From Patagioenas fasciata (lineage: Eukaryota; Chordata; Aves; Columbiformes; Columbidae), in contig NC_092525.1 of assembly GCF_037038585.1 (NCBI RefSeq), positions 24,262,867 to 24,326,866 on the forward strand: DNA of 64,000 nt. Direction: 5' to 3'. The position numbers and the translations under genes are program-made. Under the pieces are notes generated by a model. That model was given only the letters and a program-made list of their open reading frames with translations. It searched no databases and was not told the DNA's origin. Positions 11,544 through 21,659 of this stretch are shown piece after piece; position 1 is the stretch's first letter; the number at the start of each line of letters is the position of its first letter.

Positions 11544-12221
11544 TTCTTGAACTAGTCAGGCCCCTTAAACAGCATGCTGAATCGTCTTTGAAATACACTG
11601 CAACATAGGACACGTGATTAACAACATAATTACAATTACATATAATGTAGCTAAACCTTACTTAATAAGATTAAACAACTATCTGCTTATACTTAAACCT
11701 TCATATCATATATAAAACCTTAATTCTACTTATGACAACCTTACCAACGCACTATTTTAGAATAGTCAGACAACTTAATACAATATATTCTCTTAAATTC
11801 TTAAAAGATCTATAACTGCGCAGTTTATAGAGTAACGTACTTAATACCATCAGCATATGCTAATTATTGACTTAATATCTTAAAACTTATATTAACCTAT
11901 TCATATGCTAATTATTGAATTAATATCTTAAAACTTATATTAACCTATTTAAAAGATCTATAGCTTAATCTTAATATCTCTTTTAAAACCTTACCAGTTG
12001 CTAAATTAGGTTACCATGGTAGAAATATCTTATACTTTTACCTTATCTATGCATAGATTATCTAATTGTAATATCACCCTTTTGGAATTCTTACCATCTG
12101 TTCAAATTAGCATTCTCTATGGAAGGTACCTTATCTGTTTACTAATAAGCTTTTAGACCACTGGGTCTAAGAGCATCTATAACACTGAATAAGAATTCAT
12201 GGTTTACATTTGAGACAATTC
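11544..12221 (-). other. AT-rich tract in the env position
   Basis: About 680 bases of very AT-rich sequence, rich in TTAA and TATA-like words, between the pol stop and the purine tract. Env would normally occupy about 1.5-2 kb here. No env-like frame, splice structure or transmembrane segment is seen on either strand. Confidence 0.75.
11854..11949. repeat. 48-bp tandem repeat, two copies
   Basis: Units 11854-11901 and 11902-11949 differ at one base (GACTTAAT versus GAATTAAT). They lie in the AT-rich tract of the retrovirus. The near identity points to a recent duplication. Confidence 0.9.
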
Positions 12222-12419
12222 TCACAACTTATCTCCCTCCTGTCCTTCTGCATCTGTCGAATCTTTGTTGTCTTTATTCAGCCATGGCTTGACCCATTTC
12301 GCAGGAATCCATTTTGATCCTTGGTCTGCAATGACACAAGCATAACCCTTTCCCCAAGTTATTAATTGGAAAGGACCCTCCCATTCACCAGTAACTCCAT
12401 TGCGTATTTTGACCTGACA
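12222..12419 (-). pseudogene. pol, integrase C-terminal domain after in-frame stop
   Basis: Directly after the TAA at 12420-12422 the same frame stays open and shows the integrase SH3-like C-terminal pattern (WEGPFQLITWGKGYACV, then WIPAKWVKPW). It ends at TGA 12222-12224, which I take as the original pol stop. Confidence 0.8.
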
Positions 12420-14159
12420 TTAATTTTCTCTAAGGTCTGTCAAATGTCCTTTTAAGCTTGTTCCATGACAAATCATAGGTGGAATGTCGAACCCTTCCAG
12501 AAGACGTAAAAGTTCAAGACATAATGCTTTGCTTAGTCTGTCATGTGGAGTAGTACAGTCAGTTCCCCCTTTTTGTTTGTCAAGCTGATGCTTGAGAGTT
12601 CGATTCATCCTTTCTACCAAGGCCTGACCAGTAGGAGAATTTGGTATCCCTGTAATGTGCTTAACACCCCACAACTGAAAAAAGGTGGCAGTAGCTTTGG
12701 CGATATAACCAGGTGCGTTGTCTGTCTTGACCTGTGCAGGAACTCCCAAAGCTGCAAAAGCAGAACGTAAATGTCGTTGCACATGTGAACTAGTTTCACC
12801 AGTCTGAGCAGTGGCCCATATGGCGAAAGAATATGTATCAATAGACATATGCACATACTTCAGCCTGCCAAATTCAGGGACATGTGTGACGTCCATTTGC
12901 CACAATTCCAAGGCTCCTAATCCTCTTGGATTGACTCCTGCACCCAGCCCTACTGAGATGGGCTGACAATCTGCACAACTTTTAACAATACCTCGGGCTT
13001 CACTTTCGGACAATGAAAATTGCCGCTGTAAGACCTGAGCAGACTGATGGAGGAAACTATGAGAGCGTACTGCTTGCCCAAACCTATCTACTGGAGGTGG
13101 AACCCAGGCAGGAGATACAAGAAAATCAGCTCGGCGGTTTCCTTCAGCTAAATCGCCTTGAATTGTCAGATGACTACGGATATGTGTTATGAAGTATCGG
13201 TGTTGTCTCTCTCCGACCAACAACCATAGTTGCTTGAACAAAGACATCAGCTGTGCATCCTGAACCTCTTTGAGCAATGATCTTTCAATGCGAGCTACCA
13301 CACCTACCACATACAAAGAATCACAAACAATATTCACTGGGCTATGAGCAAATCTGATAAACACTTCTATTACAGCCCTGAGTTCCAAATGCTGAGTTGA
13401 TCCTTTCAGGTCAGTTAGTATCACATCGTGCCATTTTCCATCTGTTTTCCATGTAATTGCTGCTTTCTGCATTTTACCCCCTGCGTCAGTGAACACTGTG
13501 GGTCCTTTAACAGGAAATTCTGAGAGAAGAGGGGGACCCTCCTCCATTGATCCCATATTCAAAACTGACATTAACTTGTGTGGAGGGGAAAATGTCTTAA
13601 TTAAGGCTTGAGAATCTAATAACGCAATCTGAAAAGGTAAGGAGTTCTGCAAAGCCCACTGTAAATATTCTGAAACGAGGGGAACAATGATATATGCAGG
13701 CTCAGCCCCTGAAATTTCGACTATTCTCTGCCTACCTTTCATTATAAGCTGAGTAAAGACCTCAACCCTGGTTGTAATGGTTCGTTTGAGTCGAAAATGC
13801 AAAAACACCCACTCTAAGATCTTTAACGGCTCCTTACCAGTTGTCCATTGCATTATGAGAGCAAAAGGATAGTTAGTATTGTTTACAATTAGTAGTCCAA
13901 TTACATAATCTGGGTTCCACCTATGGCTGAAAGCTTTTACAAGTTTGGACATAATCTTTTTCAGAGCAGCATCCGCCTCAGCAGTAAGCGTTCTAGGAGA
14001 GCTAATGTCACTATCCCCTTTTAGCAGTTTTACAATTGGAGCTAAATCCTCATTAGTGATCCCACAAATGCCCCGGACCCAATTCAGATCACCCACTAGT
14101 TTCTGCACATCATTTAAGGATTGAATGACAGGCCGACATACTATTTTCTGAGGTTTCAC
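12420..14159 (-). pseudogene. pol, RT connection, RNase H and integrase core
   Basis: A long open frame of 579 codons. After the RT connection comes RNase H with its acidic residues in order (FTDAGG, LELRAV, VCDSLYVV, NRRADFL). Next is the integrase zinc site (HSFLH ... CADC), then the catalytic core with D, D-35-E spacing (MDVTHVP, KTDNAP, VERMNRTLK). The frame ends at an in-frame TAA (12420-12422). The integrase C-terminal domain continues in the same frame beyond it, so the stop is a point lesion and not the natural end. Confidence 0.92.
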
Positions 14160-14659
14160 TGTGGACTGAGAAATTTCCCAACCAAGATATTTCCATGCTG
14201 GTTGAATTGTACCTTTTCTGGAGCAATTTGCAATCCTCTATGCTGCAATGTATCAGATACTTCATTTATCAACAAATCAGTCGAAAAAGTTTCCCCAGCT
14301 ATTAATATGTCATCCATGTAGTGGTAAATCACTAATTCAGGATGAGATTTTCTGATTGATTGCAAGGCCCAAGCTACATAAATTTGACACATAGTTGGGG
14401 AATTTTTCATTCCCTGTGGCAAAACTACCCATTGATACCTTTTCGCAGGTTCAGCCTTATTTACAGAATTTATGGAAAATGCAAAACGTTTACAGTCATC
14501 AGGATGCAAAGCAATGGTGAAAAAACAATCTTTCAAGTCAATTATTAAGATCTGCCAATTTTCTGGAATCATAACAGGGGATGGTAATCCCGGCTGTAAT
14601 GCTCCCATGTCTTCCATGGTATCATTAATTTTTCGAAGATCCTGTAAAACAACCTCCAT
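14156..14659 (-). pseudogene. pol, reverse transcriptase palm (YMDD)
   Basis: A 167-codon frame with the conserved palm motifs: DLKDCFFTIALHP (first catalytic Asp), LPQGMKNSPTMCQ, and YMDD at 14309-14320. All three catalytic aspartates appear present. It ends at a stop created by a frameshift near 14158, where the rest of pol takes over in another frame. Confidence 0.9.
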
Positions 14660-14860
14660 TTCTTTGATTTTTTCTGAATAGTAAACACAGGAGTATTCCA
14701 GGGACTTGTAGACGGCTCTAAATGCCCTTTTTCAAGCTGTTCCTGTACTAGCTCTTCGACATGGGCAAGTTTTTCTTTACTGAGCGGCCATTGATTTACC
14801 CATACTGGATCATCATTTTTCCACTGTAATTTAAGTACTGGTCGCCCATCATCAATGGCC
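14646..14860 (-). pseudogene. pol, reverse transcriptase N-terminal part
   Basis: This frame carries the fingers-domain start (QWPLSKEKL, then [18 protein letters not shown] and IQKKSKKW). It then breaks by a small indel near 14645. The next part of RT continues in another frame from 14659. Confidence 0.8.
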
Positions 14861-14864
14861 GCTT

Positions 14865-14950
14865 CTAGAAATGCTGTTGTTTTGTCACCAGAGTTGCTCC
14901 TAGTTGTCCTAACACATCCCGTCCTAATAGAGAAACAGGGATAGACATCA
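14865..14950 (-). pseudogene. Protease C-terminal remnant
   Basis: On the - strand the frame reads [15 protein letters not shown] and then stops at 14865-14867. This is the characteristic end of a retroviral aspartic protease. The catalytic Asp-Ser/Thr-Gly region is not found upstream, so only the tail survives. The reverse transcriptase frame begins just here, overlapping in the -1 frame, as in intact relatives. Confidence 0.7.
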
Positions 14951-15468
14951 CATTCATGCAGTAAAGAACTAAATTACTCATGTTCTTCTGTATTATCACA
15001 AAATGCACATTTTGAGTCAACGGAATCTCATGATTTAACAGACTGTGAACTAATCGTACCATGTAACAAAGACCTATCAAAATTGCAACATGCTTAAACA
15101 GATACCCACAAAGAAAACAGGTTAATAAGGAAAGCATCTTGCAGACTTTAACAAGTTTTCTGACCTGTGTGTTATCAATTAAGTCTCTCTCAGCTTGTTG
15201 AAGTTCAAATCGCCCTGCCTGTAAAACTGTCTGAAAAGATTTAATGATTTCTTGTCCGAGTGCTTTTCTATGTTTTAAAACACCTCCCAATACCGATTTT
15301 TCAGGAACACAACTGAAAACAATCATTCCTGACCCCATCTTGCAAGTAAAAACCTTGGGGGGGGGGGGGGGGGGGGAGGCGGGGGGGAAGCAAAGGGCTG
15401 CTCGCAGCCTGAGTGGGAAGAGCAGGCAGAAGGTTTTATGGCGCACTTAAAAACAACTAGTGAAACAA
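14950..15468 (-). other. Unplaced hybrid segment between gag and protease remnants
   Basis: About 500 bases that should hold the end of gag and the start of protease, but show neither. On the - strand an open frame (14865-15446) runs through it with a proline run over the G-tract, then an amphipathic part and two hydrophobic stretches. I do not recognise the encoded sequence. It may be an internal rearrangement or sequence captured from elsewhere. Confidence 0.5.
15357..15387 (+). repeat. Poly-G tract (20 G, then 7 G)
   Basis: There are 20 consecutive G at 15357-15376, then AGGC and seven more G. It lies inside the unplaced segment, where gag and pro-like sequence meet. It could mark a template-switch junction or, less interestingly, be a sequencing or assembly weak point. 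Confidence 0.9.
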
Positions 15469-16491
15469 TTAACTCACATTCCTGACAAGCTGCTTGATTT
15501 TCAGAGAGACGGTACACAGGAACACATAATATGTACTGTAAAACTCGCAAATAATATGCTGATAGCAAACATTAGCATTTTCTACTGCTAATTTCAACAC
15601 CAGTGCTTCCTTAACTTCTAAGTTTTCAATCTGCTTATTGATGGTCTCTTGAAGGTGGTCAATAAATTGCATGTAATTCTCATTGGGACCCTGATTAACA
15701 GTTGCAAATGATTTGGCTGCTTTGTTGGTTTCAGGCACCTCTCTCATAGCTTGATATGGCTGACTGCGGGATTCACTCGCTAATAGCTGATCTGATCTTT
15801 CACACAGTTCTTTTGCCCAGTTCTTATCCGGCGGCTCCTTCTGTTCTCTTGTAGGAGTTAGAAGGATAGAAAGCGGTGAAGGCGGACACAAATCAGTAAA
15901 AGAATTGATATTACACTTATCTACGACTTTAGCATTCTCAACTTTCACCAGTCCTTTTGACAAATTATCTGACTCCAGTTCTTTGGACTTCTTGGTCTCT
16001 CCAGGGTCGTGTGATGGTACAGGAGGCCATCCACTCGGTAATTTTCCTCCCTCCGCCCCAGACTGTTGTATCATCGGGGGTGCCGAAGGCACAACAGGGC
16101 ATGGAGCAGGAAGGGTATCGAAAACACGAACTGGATAAGCTTCACAGTTATTTTTAGAGTTCTTATCAGGCTGTAACGCTGCAAAAATTCCAGTAACCGC
16201 AGCCCGCTCAGCCTTAAATTCTTTTAAGGTGGAAATTATAAGCTTCCATGTAGTCGCTAATGATTTAGCTTCTTTATCTCCGTCGCTAACCTTATCCCAC
16301 AATTTCTGCCCTATATCGTCCCAAAGTTCAATTTTAAAAGCTTTCTCAGCTTCTGTCGGGTAGCCGTTAGTTCTACACCAAACCAACAGTCTACGTATGT
16401 TACTTTCTTCATATTTAAGTCCTCTCATAGAGAGAATATGCAGGAGGATCTTAACTATAGCTTCTTCCTCAGAGGATATATTCTGCCCCAT
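15469..16491 (-). pseudogene. gag remnant: matrix-like N-terminus fused in frame to a capsid C-terminal piece
   Basis: A 340-codon open frame starting MGQNISSEEE, with Gly2 as a possible myristoylation site. The first ~90 residues look like a betaretroviral p10-type matrix. A PSAP late-domain motif is at residues 135-138 in a proline-rich linker. The capsid major homology region (QGPNENYMQFIDHLQ) is at about 267-281, too close to the linker, so the capsid N-terminal domain seems deleted in frame. After residue ~308 the sequence leaves the capsid pattern and stops. No CCHC zinc knuckle is found in any frame, so nucleocapsid is absent. The product could not build a normal core. Confidence 0.85.
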
Positions 16492-16666
16492 AACTTCACT
16501 CTTCCCTCCTCCTGCTCCCAGCCGCTCACCTTTCCCGGGGCCTTCTTCAACAAAATTTATCCGCGGAACGTCCGTACGTCTCCGCCCGGCTCTCAGTCCA
16601 GCTGAGCCGCCTCCGGCTGGGCCGCTCCAGGCTTTTCCCCGACCTTAGTGAGACGCCGTTCAGAGT
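16492..16666 (-). other. Retroviral leader between primer site and gag
   Basis: GC-rich untranslated leader of about 175 bases where a packaging signal would be expected. No open frame of note is seen. The packaging role is inferred only from position. Confidence 0.5.
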
Positions 16667-16684
16667 ATCACGTCGGGGTCACCA
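16667..16684 (-). other. Primer-binding site, tRNA-Trp type
   Basis: On the - strand this reads TGGTGACCCCGACGTGAT, two bases inside the 5' LTR. I recognise it as the tRNA-Trp complementary site used by avian alpharetroviruses. It appears intact over 18 bases. Confidence 0.85.
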
Positions 16685-16686
16685 TT

Positions 16687-17022
16687 TGTTGGAACGATAA
16701 AGGACTCAGCACTCCGATTCAATGTGAATCACGCCAAAGCCATTTATTACAGAAACATGTCTCCTTATATACGCAACTATTCTCTAATCACGAATCCACG
16801 CTCCAAGCACGGATTCGCTAAATGAGTATCATGGGCAGTCCACACGCTGGAGCCCCACCGATGATAGGTCCGACGACTCACGCCATGCTGAGGCCCTGTT
16901 AGTGAAGAAACGCCCCTCTTTCTCACAGCAGATTCTGTTCTCAGCTTCTCAAAGTGGCCTTGAGATTCCTTTGGGCCTGACTAATTCAACAACATATCTC
17001 CTTCTAACGAAACCCCTTCACA
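16687..17022 (-). repeat. 5' LTR of the retrovirus (336 bp)
   Basis: Same length and, by eye, same sequence as 11194-11529. Being upstream in the - orientation, it would drive proviral transcription toward lower coordinates. The outer edge reads TG/CA and abuts the target duplication. Confidence 0.95.
16765..16771 (-). promoter_or_regulatory. TATA box in 5' LTR U3
   Basis: On the - strand this reads TATATAA, about 17 bases upstream of the poly(A) hexamer at 16743-16748. That spacing is tight but normal for compact avian LTRs. Confidence 0.6.
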
Positions 17023-17028
17023 GTGAGT
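17023..17028. repeat. Target-site duplication, right copy (GTGAGT)
   Basis: Perfect match to 11188-11193. The lack of any change supports a recent insertion and an unrearranged locus. Confidence 0.93.
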
Positions 17029-20000
17029 AGTGTCTCCAGATGTTTTATTGTAGACTCACTGAAGGCTTCTGTGAGTCCCTTGTTGGAGATATCCCTCTTG
17101 GAGCAGGACTAGCACTAGCAGTACTAGTCCACCTCTCTGTTCCCTAATGCTACAGGGTCCCATGGTGCTGGCCACATCCTTGGGCTCTCCCGCTCTCCTT
17201 TCATGCCATGAGTCATGAGGCTTTTGAATCTAGGCATCTTATGTGCTGGCCTTGCAGTTTTCACCTAAGGTAAGGGATCCATCCCCGTGCCCAAACACCT
17301 CCTGAAGAGTGAGCTCCCTCTGAGGGGAGGATGTGCCAGGGTAGCAGAGACCCTGAGGTGTTTGGCCATGGGGACATCCATGGTGGACCTCCCTGCTCTG
17401 CATGGGTTGGATGCATTGGCAGCTGCTCTGTCACAATGGGGACCCCTCTGCCATTTTCAGTGGGACCAGAAGGCAGCAGAGGTCCCCCTGGCTGTGGGGG
17501 GACCCAGCCAGTCACATGAGCAGCACCTGGTTTGTCTCTCACAGCAGACACCAGGACAGAACTTTTGCCCTGCCAAAATCCAGCCCTTGCCCGGTGAGCC
17601 CCTCGGCAGCGTGCTGGCCCAGCAGGCAGGTCTCACCAGATGCCGGAGCGCTGCTTCAGTCCCGTGGGCAACATCGGCTTCCTGCCACCCACATGGTGAT
17701 GGCCCTTGGCACTTCCTTCATCAACAAAGCCCTCAGCAAGTTTGGTCGCTCTTGCCAAGGTTCTATGGTGTTTGATGAGAAAGGGTCACAAGGGTGAGAT
17801 GTGTTCTGCAGGAGATCACTCCTCAGTGTGCATAGTCATTCTCCTGCTATGGAGGCTGAGGGCTGCATTCAGCCTCTGCTCTCCTCTCTTTTCCTAAACT
17901 TGAGGACAACATTGTTGGCATGTAGAGCAGTAGTGTTCATGAGGATATAGGAGAGAAGGGTCAGCACACAGTCATGATCGTGGGATTAGAAACTGTTGGG
18001 ATGGATGTGTCTTCCCAAATGTCCCTTGGGTCCTCCATGAGCCTGCAAGATCATCAGTGAGTTGTAGACACTGACTGTGGTGGAGCGAGCTGCTATTGTT
18101 ATTCCAGGGCAAAGATGGAGCATGTTTAGACAGGTTTGGTGGTGTTGATTCTGTGTCTGGATGTGGTGCCAGGGCACTTCACCAACAGGTTGCTGATGGC
18201 ATGTTGTATCTGTGTCCTGGAGAGACCTGCCCCAGTACATCCACCCTGACTGTTCAGTCAGCTGCCCTGAATGCTGCCGATTGGGCTGATGCATGCTGTT
18301 TGCTGCTTGACGAGCTGAGCTTTGTAATTTTTTACAACAGGACCTGCCAACCTTCCTCATGACCCAGACCTCAGACAAGGAGAGGTCCTGTCTTTATCAG
18401 CCCTTGCTAATCACTATTTTCTCCCCACCTTTTCCTCTCAACTGTGCCCATGTCTTCCCCTCCGAGGTGCTCAGCAGTGTCACGATTGCCACAGGACAGA
18501 AGTTGCCTTCGCAGCATTTGCAAGCATACCATTATGAGAACTGTGGATCAAACCACAGCATCCTGGACACCATGAGAGCATTGCTTGGAGCAAGGCAGGC
18601 AATCCATCCTGGACCTTACCCATGCTCTCTTTGCCATCATTGCCAAATGCTGACCACTAGCAGCTTCTGCAGGGGCTGACGGGGATGCACAAAGTTCTGC
18701 CCACATTTTTCTGCACAACCCATGCCCCATGGCCTCTCAAGTCCATGGTTCAGCTCAGGAGAGAGCAAAGCAGGGTACTAATGCAAGGAACATCCCAAAG
18801 CATGTGCCAGAATGGCTGGAGTTGTGCAGGAGGGCCAGGCTCGTTTCTTCAGAGCCAAACAGCCGACAGAGACTTGCTTTTGTCCAAGTTGGATGTTTCC
18901 TTACAAAATTCTATTGGTGTTTTCTGTCTGGGAGATTGAAACAGAAGGTTTTTGCTTCCTTGTTTTGTTAAGGTGTGAACAGCACTGTGGCCCTCCAGAG
19001 CCTCTGCCTCCCCTGAGGACCCTGCTTGTCCCCAGCCCTGTCTTTGCTGGGCTGCTCTTGGGTCAGCACAGAGGCAGGGGAGGCGGGGAGGGTTCCAGGG
19101 CAGTGGGATGGTGGGAGCCCAAGGTGCTATAACCAGGGATGCATGGAGACATTTCTGTCCTTCTGGCCCAGCTTGTTAGATCACAGTATTTGTCTATAGA
19201 GCATTCATTTTGTGTTTTCAGCTGGAAGTTCATTTGTGACTGTGCTGGGTTTTGGTGATAGCTCATGTGATGGATGCAGATGGGTGCTCATGCAGCCTCC
19301 ATGCAAAGGGCAGTGTGAGCACACGTGTGTGGGCACTGTGAACACTGCTGCTGTGCTGAATCCCCTGTGTGTCCCTTCCCATCTCAGTCTCCACCAAGGC
19401 TGGGACACGCTGATCAGCTCCAGGTGGTCCAGAAGCCAAGGGGCAGCTCAGGTATCCCTGCATGTCCAGGTACTGGTGGGGTGCCCAGGGCAGCGTGTGG
19501 GTGTGCTGGCAGCGTGCTGATGTGGCAGGGCATTAGTGTCATTTGGGTGGCCTCAAAACACAGGGATGATCCTGCACAGCTGCACACAGAGGAGAAGGCA
19601 TCTTGTGATGTGTGTGCTCAAGGGCATTTATGTTTTGAAACACAACAAGGTGGAACCTTGCCTTGATCACAGGGGCTTGGCCAGGTTTAATCACAGTGTG
19701 CAGTGGGGACAGAGACAAACAGCTGGCATCTCAGGGAGGCAGGATGTGTATAGCTGCATCCTGTGCTAGGGAAGGAAGGAGTGGGTAGGCATGGGGGGTC
19801 AGGAGGATGGACAGTCACCTCCATTACCCTCTATTTTGGATTATTTTGGTCATCTTTTGTGCTGCTCAAAGCTGGGCTCCTAGCCAGACCCATTTTTCCC
19901 AGCCATGCTTACACATGGGGTAACCATGGGGTAGGGGTTCTCGTGGATGAAGAGCAGGGCTGTAGGGTCTCAAAGGCTGCCAGGGTAACTGGGCTTCCTG

Positions 20001-21139
20001 CACCCCACAGGTACTAGGGCTGGCACAGGACAGGCACCCGTGGTGTGCAGGAAACCCAAAAAGGTTCAAAAAGTGTCTGACATTGATGGAAAACTGCCAG
20101 GCCCCAGGGTGTGGCACTGCTCGGTGTATGGGAACAGGAAGCCATGAATTTCAGCTTAATATGAGTATAAGGCAGAACCTCTATGAAGTACCACTTTTCT
20201 CGTATTTCAGTAATCTGTCCTGAGTTTTGTACTGAGTGCCTATGCAGCTCAGCTTGGTGCAAGTTCTCCTAAACCGAACTTTACACTGGTCTCATAAGCT
20301 CTTACCGGATTGAACCTTACCTGCCTAGGAACCTGGGGCTCATCCCAGCCGGTTGAGACATCTGACACTGCAAAACTCTCCTGACCTGCTCCAGGTTTTT
20401 AAAAACAGTCTTTAAATTTTTCTTATTAACATTTCTAAGACATGTTTGTAAATACGTCTCCTGAGTTAGACAAACCTCCTCTGTCTTCCCAGGTCTTGCT
20501 GAAGGAGGGAGGCTGAAAGGTTAGGCTTGATGTAGTCGTGCCTCCCACAGGTGACACAGGTTGGACAGCCACAGCAAGATGTGGTTTCTGGAGCACGTGC
20601 CTGTTCACCCAGCTCTTGTTTGACTTGCAGTCATAAACCGAAGTGTCACTGCTGAGGTCAGTAGAGAAACCTCTGAAATTACTGTGCAACTCAGGGTCAC
20701 GTCATGAGCTTTCCTGTCTAGTCACATCACTCCGTGATGTTGGTTTTCTCCTTCAGCAGATGGAGGCAGGAGAGAGCTGCCCTCACCCTGGGCACCTGTA
20801 GCAAAGCTGTGTGGTGGAGCTGATACACAACAGACTGTCATTGCTTGCTGTAGCCCCTTGCCAGGCTACATGTGCCATCCAACCATGTGCTCTCCACCAG
20901 TGAGTGCCATCTGTTGGGTCCACCTCTCTCTTCAAATGCCCGGTTATCTCCCTCCTGGCCCTTGACAGCCACAGGAGCATTGCCTTCGTGAGCCCCTGGC
21001 TGCCATTGACAGCAGACACTGAGCTGTAGAGCCCCAGTGACATCATGGCAAACTCCACCAGCTTCTTTGTGTGCCCACTGGAAGGCACAAGTGGACTAGC
21101 TTATAGTCCCTTGCAAAATCAGTGGGAGTGCTGCCAGCA
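17029..21139. other. Intergenic region without recognisable gene
   Basis: About 4.1 kb right of the retrovirus. Several moderately long open frames occur (for example + 17287-17775) but none shows a known domain, splice pattern or codon-use signal. I see no mobile element I can name. Confidence 0.6.
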
Positions 21140-21326
21140 CTCCCCTCTGCTCAGCACTGCTGAGGCCACAGCTGGAGTGCTGTGTCCAGTTCTGGGCTGC
21201 CCAGTACTAGAGAAATGTGGACATACTGGAGGGAGTTCAGTGGAGGTCCCCTAAGATGGCTGAAGCAAGGAAAGGCTGAGCTAGTTGGGACTGTTCAGCC
21301 TGGAGAAGGCTTGCGGGGGCATCTCG
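21140..21326 (+). repeat. CR1 LINE fragment
   Basis: It contains the typical CR1 3'-region words: AGCACTGCTGAGGCCACAGC, CTGTGTCCAGTTCTGGGCTG, GACATACTGGAGGGAGT and CTGTTCAGCCTGGAGAAGG. The 3' end of the element is missing and the piece stops near the CpG island. Confidence 0.85.
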
Positions 21327-21399
21327 GGCAGGCCAGCACTGCCTCTCTGCCCCCAGTATGAAGCGTTTTAATTGCAGAGAATGTTAACGAGTGACAGAC

Positions 21400-21650
21400 C
21401 CAGCACCCCCGTTCTCTCGGCCGGGCCCTGCGCGGGGCTGCGGTGCCACGCGGTGGTGCTGCGCCCCCGCGGAGCGCGACTGCGGCCGCCGGCGGCACCG
21501 CCCGGCAGCGGCGGCGGGGACCGGGCCGGGAACCCGCCTGGGGCCGCTCGCCCGGCACCGAGCATCCCCCGGGAGCGGTGCCCGGGCTAGGGGAGCACCC
21601 GGCCGGCCCGAGGCTGGGGATGGCGGCGGTGGTTGTTCTTGAAGGGCTCA
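21400..21650. promoter_or_regulatory. Orphan CpG island
   Basis: About 250 bases packed with CpG and Sp1-like GC boxes (GGGCCGGG, GCGGCGGCGG), in contrast to CpG-poor flanks. It lies about 2.9 kb upstream of the OLFML2B start codon and is separate from the OLFML2B island. A + strand ATGGCGGCGG context at 21620 opens a frame of unknown meaning. It may be an alternative OLFML2B promoter, a non-coding RNA promoter, or the start of an unrecognised gene on either strand. Confidence 0.6.
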
Positions 21651-21659
21651 ATGTGCTGC

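Larger units (their letters stand above)
11194..17022 (-). mobile_element. Endogenous retrovirus, class II/ERVK-like, defective, env-less, with identical LTRs
   Basis: A 5829-bp provirus in - orientation. Its parts in proviral order are: 5' LTR 17022-16687, tRNA-Trp type primer site, leader, gag remnant 16491-15469, a hybrid segment ending in a protease remnant, pol 14860-12222 with two frameshifts and one in-frame stop, an AT-rich tract where env should be, purine tract, and 3' LTR 11529-11194. The two LTRs are both 336 bp and identical by eye. The flanking 6-bp duplication GTGAGT (11188-11193 and 17023-17028) is perfect. The matrix-like Gag start resembles betaretroviruses, while the primer site is of the alpharetrovirus type, a mix seen in avian ERVK-like families. 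It lies antisense to both neighbouring genes. It cannot make its own particles, since capsid, nucleocapsid, protease and env are deleted or missing. Confidence 0.95.

Noticed and set aside
15323-15568. Possible CCHC zinc knuckle in the frame reading ACQECE
   Set aside because: The Cys/His spacing does not fit Cys-x2-Cys-x4-His-x4-Cys, so I do not call nucleocapsid.
17287-17775. + strand open frame of 162 codons right of the retrovirus
   Set aside because: Overlapping frames on the same strand are equally open and none shows a known motif. It looks like compositional chance.
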